Shown piece after piece: positions 58,270-64,000 of a stretch of 64,000 nt of DNA; the first letter of the stretch is position 1; each line of letters starts with the position of its first letter. The DNA lies in NCBI RefSeq assembly GCF_030272615.1, contig NC_081406.1:473678900-473742899 (forward strand), given 5' to 3'. The notes below the pieces were generated by a model. That model was not told the DNA's origin, did no database searches, and worked only from the letters and a program-made list of their open reading frames with translations. The DNA is from Cryptomeria japonica. Taxonomy: Eukaryota > Streptophyta > Pinopsida > Cupressales > Cupressaceae. A program made the translations under genes and the position numbers.

Positions 58270-59550
58270 ATCCGTAGACTTCTAGAGCAATTAAGTGGAG
58301 AAGTTTGAAGGCATTATCAAGCATACAACAATCTACTATCACGTATCATTCATTGCTTATGATTCACATTATTATCATGTTGTACTAACCTTTTGCATGA
58401 TTTCATGAGAGCAAGTCACCATCACCTTACATGAGATTCAATAAAAGGTTTCACGCCTAAGGCAACCATTCCAGTTTATGTTGTTTATTTGCCTCTGCTC
58501 ATGAGGGAGCACATGATGGTTTTTCATCATCATCATTGTTGTTGTGGAGGTGGGAACACCAACATGGTTTTTGACTTAGTCAACCCTTTATACAACACAA
58601 CCTTTTCCCCTCTTTCATGTAGGTGCAGATCTGAAGGATTGCGATCGAGACAGTGATTCAGATGGACAAAGCAGATAGTGACAAACAATCTTAGATTCTG
58701 AACAACGAAAAACACTTGGAGACTAGATCTGGGTGCTAGTGCCTGGACACTTTTTCCTAAAATTTTGAGGGCAGCAACCCAATAGCCTCTTGACCCCGTT
58801 TCACACACCGTTTTGTTACAAAACAACCTTCAAGATAGAAGCACCTAGCACTTTAGTCCAACACAATCAACACTAGATTTCAGTTCCAAGTTCTTGTATT
58901 TTATTTCTAGATCTACAATTCTCTTCTGTGTTTTTGTTTCGCATATTTTGCACTCAGTTAAACTTGGTTAGCCTAGCCTCTTTTAGCCTAGTTCATTACA
59001 CACACTCAACTAGAATCTCTATCACATGCATATAAATAGAATTGTGAGTCCAGGACACCTTGGCTCTTCCTTGTGGACAGCAAGTCAAGCCACTCACACA
59101 TCTAATGTTGTATGGGATAAGGATCGACTTATGTTAATGCACATGTTAGCCTAGGCGTACTTTCTACTAGACATCACACTGAAACTCAACCTTCTTGCTC
59201 ACTAAATCACTGTCTAACTCCATCTTGAGCTAGCCTTTGAGCTTATTATAGAATTGTGCTTATTCATCTTCGTGCTTCAAAATGTGAAGATGTTGATTCA
59301 TTGGAACTACAATATACGTCATAGGAGCTTCCACCTTACAGCTAACCACAAAGAATTGTCATATTTGCTCTTTTGACCATGTGTCTTGCCTTGTCTTGTA
59401 ATCTTCTCCATTGAAATGTTGTCATTGATGATCTAATGCATTACCATGTATTCCTAATTTCAAAATGCTTTAATATGTAGCAATCTTTCAATAATTATCT
59501 TCCTTGATGCTGGGCGAGTTAAGATGGCCAACTTCAATATATAGTGTCTT
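58268..59550. other. Non-coding stretch, possible LTR debris
   Basis: No gene or RNA recognised. Short frames show no family resemblance. The region may belong to an old LTR, since a TC-rich tract precedes it and GCTAGTGCCTGGACAC-type sequence recurs. Confidence 0.4.
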
Positions 59551-60545
59551 TGATCAGCATTTGTATCCCCATTAATCAACGATTATAGTGTCTTTGAAAA
59601 GGCAATAATTAATAATAATCAAGGCCGACTATGATTGTTAGAGCAGCGGTATATTATGAACAACAAAGGTGGCAGATTAATGATAAAGCTAACTACATAA
59701 TAGGTCTACTGAGTGAGCAAGAAACATGATTCATATGTAAACAAATATTAAGGTGGCAACAAATTAATATGCTGACCGATTTATTAATGAGATATATACT
59801 AATATGCAGCAGTTTTTTATTTTCCAAGAAGTAGCGATTAGTTAAGACAAACTTTAATTTGTCTCTGTCTGAAAACAGAAGCAGCAACTAAACCAAAGGG
59901 TGCATTGGTGATTAATAAAGTTTCTAAAAGGTGGCAATTCATTTTACAAAGAAAATCAGTTTGAAGTGGTGCGATTTGCATGAATTAACAATAGGTGCCA
60001 TTTAGTATTACTAGCAACAAAACTATGTTCTTTGTGAAGAGGTGTGATTTGTTTTAAGGTTGTGACTATTTGGTATGAAGGGAGATGTCTATAATGAAGA
60101 TGAGAAGGTATAAAATAATCATTGTATGAGAGTTGGATATGTGTGTTGTGTGTTTTAGAGACAATCAAGCATATACACCAGATTGATGAGGAGCCATTAG
60201 TGAAGATAATTTGCAGATTTAATGAGAACAATATAAGGAGTTCATTGAAGATTTTGAAGAGGAGATTGTGATCTTTTTGTGGCCAATTTATTATCAATTT
60301 ATAGCAGATTTGAGAAGGAGATTATAATAGTTTGAAGAAGAGAGTTATAGCTCTTGTGAAGACAATTTGAATGAGGGGTTAGTGGCTCTAAGTGAATGAG
60401 GGGTTGGTGCTCACAAAGTGAATGTGGGTTTGGTGCCTCTAGAATTTGTAACAAGTAAATTAATACAAGCAATGTTTTTGCCGTGGTTTTCTCCCGCAAG
60501 GGTTTCCACATAAACTTTGTTGTTGTTGTTGTTGTGTTGCTTATT
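59551..60545 (+). mobile_element. LTR-like region ending in (GTT)n
   Basis: Contains AGAGGTGTGATTTG and AAGGTTGTGACT, as in the LTR-like piece at 12000-12170. It has a TATA-like AAGGTATAAAATAATC near 60106 and ends with CCGTGGTTTTCTCCCGCAAG, GGTTTCCAC and a (GTT)6 run at 60518-60535. CCGTGGTTTT...GGGTTTCCAC is common near the 3' end of plant LTRs. Borders are not defined and no internal domains were found. Confidence 0.45.
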
Positions 60546-60869
60546 GTTTTCTTATATGTGCTAATGTAGAATTAAAGCCCCTCCTTCCTCCCTCCCCCCT
60601 CTCTTAGTATAACCGTCTGCTAACCATTCTCATCCCATTAGATTAACTGTCTTCTTAGTAAGGATAGGGTGCTTGCCTTTAGCGAAAGTTTGGCAAAGTC
60701 TTGGACCATCATATGGCAACATTAATATTGTCACTTGAGATATTGACATACTGGTGCACAATGTCCATCCGTATTTGTAATACGCTACTAAGGAACCCCT
60801 AAAGAATCAATCCAAAAACCCCTGGAATAATAATTTTTTATTTGAAATATTCCAAATAACTTAACAACT
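60546..60869. other. Flank of element C, nothing recognised
   Basis: Includes a C/T-rich run at 60589-60604. No gene seen. CAACT at 60865-60869 would be the left target repeat of element C if its right end, outside the window, is followed by the same bases. Confidence 0.4.
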
Positions 60870-60892
60870 TGTTGTGACCATTTCACACATCG

Positions 60893-60909
60893 CCCCATTG
60901 CAAATGGGG
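60893..60909 (+). repeat. Terminal 17-nt stem-loop of element C
   Basis: CCCCATTGCAAATGGGG, 24 nt from the start, perfect 6-bp stem. TGTGA/TCACA precedes it as in B. A further perfect stem CCCTGTCG/CGACAGGG lies at 61010-61026. Confidence 0.9.
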
Positions 60910-61489
60910 ACCCTCGCTTTTTTGCTTTTTAGGGTTTGTCTTTTTAGGTCTTTTAGGGTTTTGTCTGTTAGCCTTTTGCATTTTGAGTGTGTTGTGCGTT
61001 GCACATGCTCCCTGTCGCCGACAGGGTCCCCTTTCCTGTTTTGAGCTTTCGATCGTTGTCTTGAGGTTCTGAGCAGAGTTTCTCGTGTCTCTTCGAGCGA
61101 GTTCGTGACCGATCCGTAAATTGATTGACGTTGAAGTAATGAACCGATGAGTCCTCCTGACTAGTCTAGCTCTCGGGCGTGAACGCCAAGAGCTTTGTCC
61201 GAAATTTTGAGAATCGCCTTAGATAGGCGTAAGGTGTTAGGAATTGGCAAGCCAGAGCTGTGAGGCCGATTACATAAGGTTTGTCACCCGACCTTTGTAA
61301 GGTTTGGGCGAGAGATGATTTTCTCCTGCTGATGAAAGATCGAATTGCCCGGCCAAGTGCCTTAGTATTCTGATGCCTCCTAAATCCAGATTTGTGGAAC
61401 TTGGCAAAAGGCTAGTAGGAGGTTCGACGTTCCGTGCAAGTTTTCAAAATTGTGTAAGGGGCGAAAATTTCAAAAACGGATGCTCCCTA

Positions 61490-62850
61490 CTTGGTCCGAA
61501 AACAATGCAAAAGTTCTTTTAAAATGTTGCAAAGATAGCTCTAGGCCCCGAGAATCACTTTAAATTCCAAATTCGGACCCTGGGGTGAAACTGGAGCCTA
61601 TAAGAGGCACATTTTGATCCGAAAGTCGCTTCAAATGTCTATTTTCGGACCTCAGGGCGATATGTTTAAAACACGATTTTGCAAAATGTTTGAAAGCTTG
61701 GAAATCGCGGAAGTCCCAAATTCGGACCTTGGAGCAAATTGCTTTTTTTTAAAAAAGATGGAAAGAGTGCGAAATATCCCAAGGACTCTCCTAACCCCGA
61801 AAACCTTTAAGTTCGTCTTTTTTCGGACCCTGGGATAAAACAGCGAAAATCGTAAAACATGGCCAAAGTGCTTTAGCCTCCGAAATCACTTAAGTATTCC
61901 CAAATTCGGACCTTGGGATAAAAAAGGGTTAAAACGCGAAATTCTAAGATCGCCTTAAGTGGTCCGAAGTCTTTTAAAAAGGTTGCGAAACATGTCCAAA
62001 GGTCCGAAGTTTTTTTTGAGTTCGCAAAATGTGTTAAGTGGTCCGAAAAACGCCTTGGTAAAACAAATAAGTTTAAAGCTCCGAAAATTGCCGAAGACGC
62101 AAAAATCGTGAGGGAGGCAACAGCTCCGAAGTTTGTTACAAATTTGCCAAAACGCCTCCAGCTCCGAAAGCGCGAAACACTTAAAGAGACGCACTTAGTT
62201 CGAGAGACGCAAGAACGCCCCCATCCTTCGAAGTTTTTATTTGTGAACAAGGGTGCCGTGACTCCAGGATTTTGCAAAGCTTGCAAATAGGCGTCGAGCT
62301 CCGAAGTTTGAAGGAGAGAAGAGCTACGAATAGCGTTTGAAGTCCGAAGTTTTTTATAGGCGTTGAGCTTCGAAATTCACCAAAAATCGCCAGAATCGCG
62401 AAGGGCGCCGTGACTCCAGGGTTTTGCAAAGCTTGCAAATAGCGTTCGGGCTCCGAAGTTTGTTTTAAATTCACAAAATACACTTCACAACCCCCATAGC
62501 CTCAGCAGATTGAAAAATCGCGAACCCTCCAGCTCGCAAGAGACGTTCAAGCTCCGAAGTTTGAAGGGGCGAGAGCATGCGAATAAGGGTGCCCAGGTCC
62601 GAAGTTTTGAAAAGTTGCGAAGCGTGCTAAGTGCTCCGAAAATCTCCAGCTCGCCTAAAACCCCAAAGACCTCCGAAATTCGCCAACGGGTTGAAAATCT
62701 CCAAGTTTGCAAGAGACGTTCAAGCTCCAAAGTTCATGCAGGCTGGGTAAAACCAAGTTTAAAATTCAAAACCTCCAAATTCGTCAAAGAATCCAAAGTT
62801 GGAGAGAAAATGCAGTTCAAAATTTGAAAAAAACTCTCCAAGGTCCGAAA
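61490..62850 (+). repeat. TCCGAA/TTCGGA array in element C
   Basis: More than 20 copies of GGTCCGAA or GCTCCGAAGTTT, many followed by AAATTCGGACC(C/T)TGGG in inverted orientation. The left part (61490-61920) thus forms TCCGAA...TTCGGA pairs around 61617-61653, 61795-61825 and 61877-61912. From 61960 on the motif is mostly direct (TCCGAAGTTT). A longer block GCCGTGACTCCAGG.TTTTGC recurs at 62255 and 62407. It is in the same place as the arrays of A and B. Confidence 0.88.
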
Positions 62851-63069
62851 ACAAGAAGGTAAAACGCTACATCAACCCCTCTCGATCATTTAAATTCAGA
62901 TTGCCAATCACCCAGGGTAAAACCATTTAAAAATGATAAATTCTCTTTCGTCCAACAAACCGGGAAAATTTAAATCAAAGGGATAACCGTTGGGATTCAA
63001 ACTTTGCAGGATCGTCCGTTCATTTCACGCAACGAGGTCGGGTAATCTCTCGCCATCCGCTCCCATCAG

Positions 63070-63505
63070 GTAAGTACGCTTTATCACGTATGATCATTTG
63101 AAAAATGCTTAAATCGAATAGACAAATGCGTGAAATTTGATCACAATGCTTGAATTCTTGAAATCTGTATCTCTTTTTCATAAAACGTTGTTCAAAGCAC
63201 TCGAAATTTAGAATTCACTCCCAAGGTTTAGCCAGAAATTGCATCTCTTTTCAAACTCAAGAAAATTTCTATGCTTTGCCTCTGTTGAAAGTTAATCCAA
63301 AATCCAAAAGTGATAAGTATAAATGTGTAGTCACAAGTCTTCAAGAATACGCTGCAGTTAAAGTTAATCAAGCTGTTAGCTAAAAATATTGCTCCATGTC
63401 TAGGCTAAACTTTAAATTAATCCCGGCCTGCTGGAGCACTTCTTTTGTTATCTAACCCGCATTACCTTCCTCGTATCACCTCGTAATCTGCGTCCGACTG
63501 TGCAG
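63070..63505 (+). other. Likely 5'UTR intron of element C
   Basis: ATCAG|GTAAGTACG is a near-ideal donor at 63070, and CTGTGCAG ends at 63505, five bases before ATG 63511. The 436-bp interior is T-rich. Confidence 0.55.
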
Positions 63506-63510
63506 GATAG

Positions 63511-64000
63511 ATGCCTAAATCGGCGGTGGAATCATCAAAAACGCCCGCTGCAGCTGAAACCTCACGAGCATCCAAATCAGACATCCCGCGTAAGGTTGAA
63601 AAGATGAAGTACCAGTATCAAAGGGGAGGATTGAGGGAGTCGAAGATTCAGAGCGTCTGGGACAACATTGGTGACACCGACCTTGGCCATATTGATATTT
63701 AGGACTTCAGGAATCGGGTCTTCTCACCCAACGCATATGGCAGGCCTAGGCAGATGGTGGAAAGTGGCATCGCTCAAGCGACAGGTTTTCCTCCAGCAAT
63801 CTAGAACTATGAATTAGTAGTAGAGGCTGCTCGGCATTACGAACCAAAGTCCAGATTAGTGCTTCTGGAGAATATGACTATCGCCGACTTCTCCCCTGAG
63901 GCTATTGGTGATGCATTTGATATCCCCTTTCCAAATAATCCCACAACTACAACCATAGACGAAGCACAAGGGGCATATGATATGAATCCGGCCTGATGCA
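63511..64000 (+). pseudogene. Element C unknown protein, N-terminal part, broken
   Basis: ATG 63511 gives MPKSAVESSKTPAAAETSRA; then VWDNIGDTDLGHIDI-stop, and in the same frame MVESGIAQATGFPPAI-stop-NYELVVEAARHYEPKSR and FSPEAIGDAFDIP. It aligns with the B protein blocks WSNIGDTNLGNF, IIESGIIKAAGFPPAIQCHE and ARHYNPQSR. In-frame stops at about 63700 and 63802 and one near 63994 disable it. Function unknown, as for A and B. Confidence 0.85.

Larger units (their letters stand above)
60870..64000 (+). mobile_element. Element C: third copy of the A/B family (right end outside window)
   Basis: Starts TGTTGTGACCATTTCACAC, almost identical to B. The 17-nt stem-loop, a copy-specific array, a leader intron and a homologous ORF start follow at similar positions. 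It is GC-richer than its surroundings. The right end is not in the window. Confidence 0.85.

Noticed and set aside
61873-62483. Overlapping minus-strand frames of 79-137 residues
   Set aside because: Created by the repeated TCCGAA units of element C on both strands; repeated words in the translation mirror the DNA repeat.
1-64000. Bacterial or organellar origin
   Set aside because: Spliced gene, plant retroelements and hAT transposons throughout show eukaryotic nuclear DNA.

Overview
This window looks like nuclear DNA of a plant with a very large, repeat-rich genome, most likely a gymnosperm (conifer). The reasons are one host gene with introns of 7.7 and 9.3 kb filled by old transposons, layer upon layer of decayed LTR, LINE and hAT elements, and plant-type splice sites. 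The species cannot be named from sequence alone. No rRNA, tRNA or CRISPR feature was seen.

Layout. 1-4290: decayed plant L1-type LINE. 4290-7240: AT-rich non-coding DNA leading into a host gene. 7241-25090: the first five coding exons of an OTU-domain deubiquitinase (OTU7/OTUD3-like), plus strand. Intron 1 holds an LTR piece, a hAT tail, a second LINE and another LTR piece. Intron 3 holds a non-autonomous hAT with a perfect 8-bp target duplication, a minus-strand LINE tail, LTR pieces and a Copia tail. The exon with the catalytic histidine was not found. 25545-32495: an unclassified repeat split by a nearly complete Copia element (26392-31616) with 170-bp LTRs and a 5-bp target duplication. 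32810-42161: LTR-like sequence holding a probable solo LTR and element A. 42162-46161: hAT remnants. 46162-56950: a hAT transposon with perfect 10-bp TIRs and an 8-bp target duplication, itself interrupted by element B (46643-52269). 56951-60869: more hAT remnant, microsatellites and an LTR-like region. 60870-64000: the start of element C.

The most unusual content is the A/B/C family. A and B are 6.8 and 5.6 kb units with TGTTG...CAACA ends and 5-bp target duplications, but no second LTR and no recognisable gag or pol. C has the same left end and runs off the window. All three open with two small stem-loops at fixed offsets, then a copy-specific repeat array, then a likely 5'UTR intron ending 2-5 nt before the ATG, then a homologous protein of unknown function. 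In B the array is eleven copies of one stem-loop, mostly 165-168 or 176 bp apart, with paired base changes in the stem. These could be giant solo LTRs that carry a gene, or a non-autonomous retroelement class; the window cannot decide. Most coding remnants are broken by stops that read as TGG, CAG or CGA changed to TAG or TGA, as expected of methylated-cytosine decay in silenced repeats.
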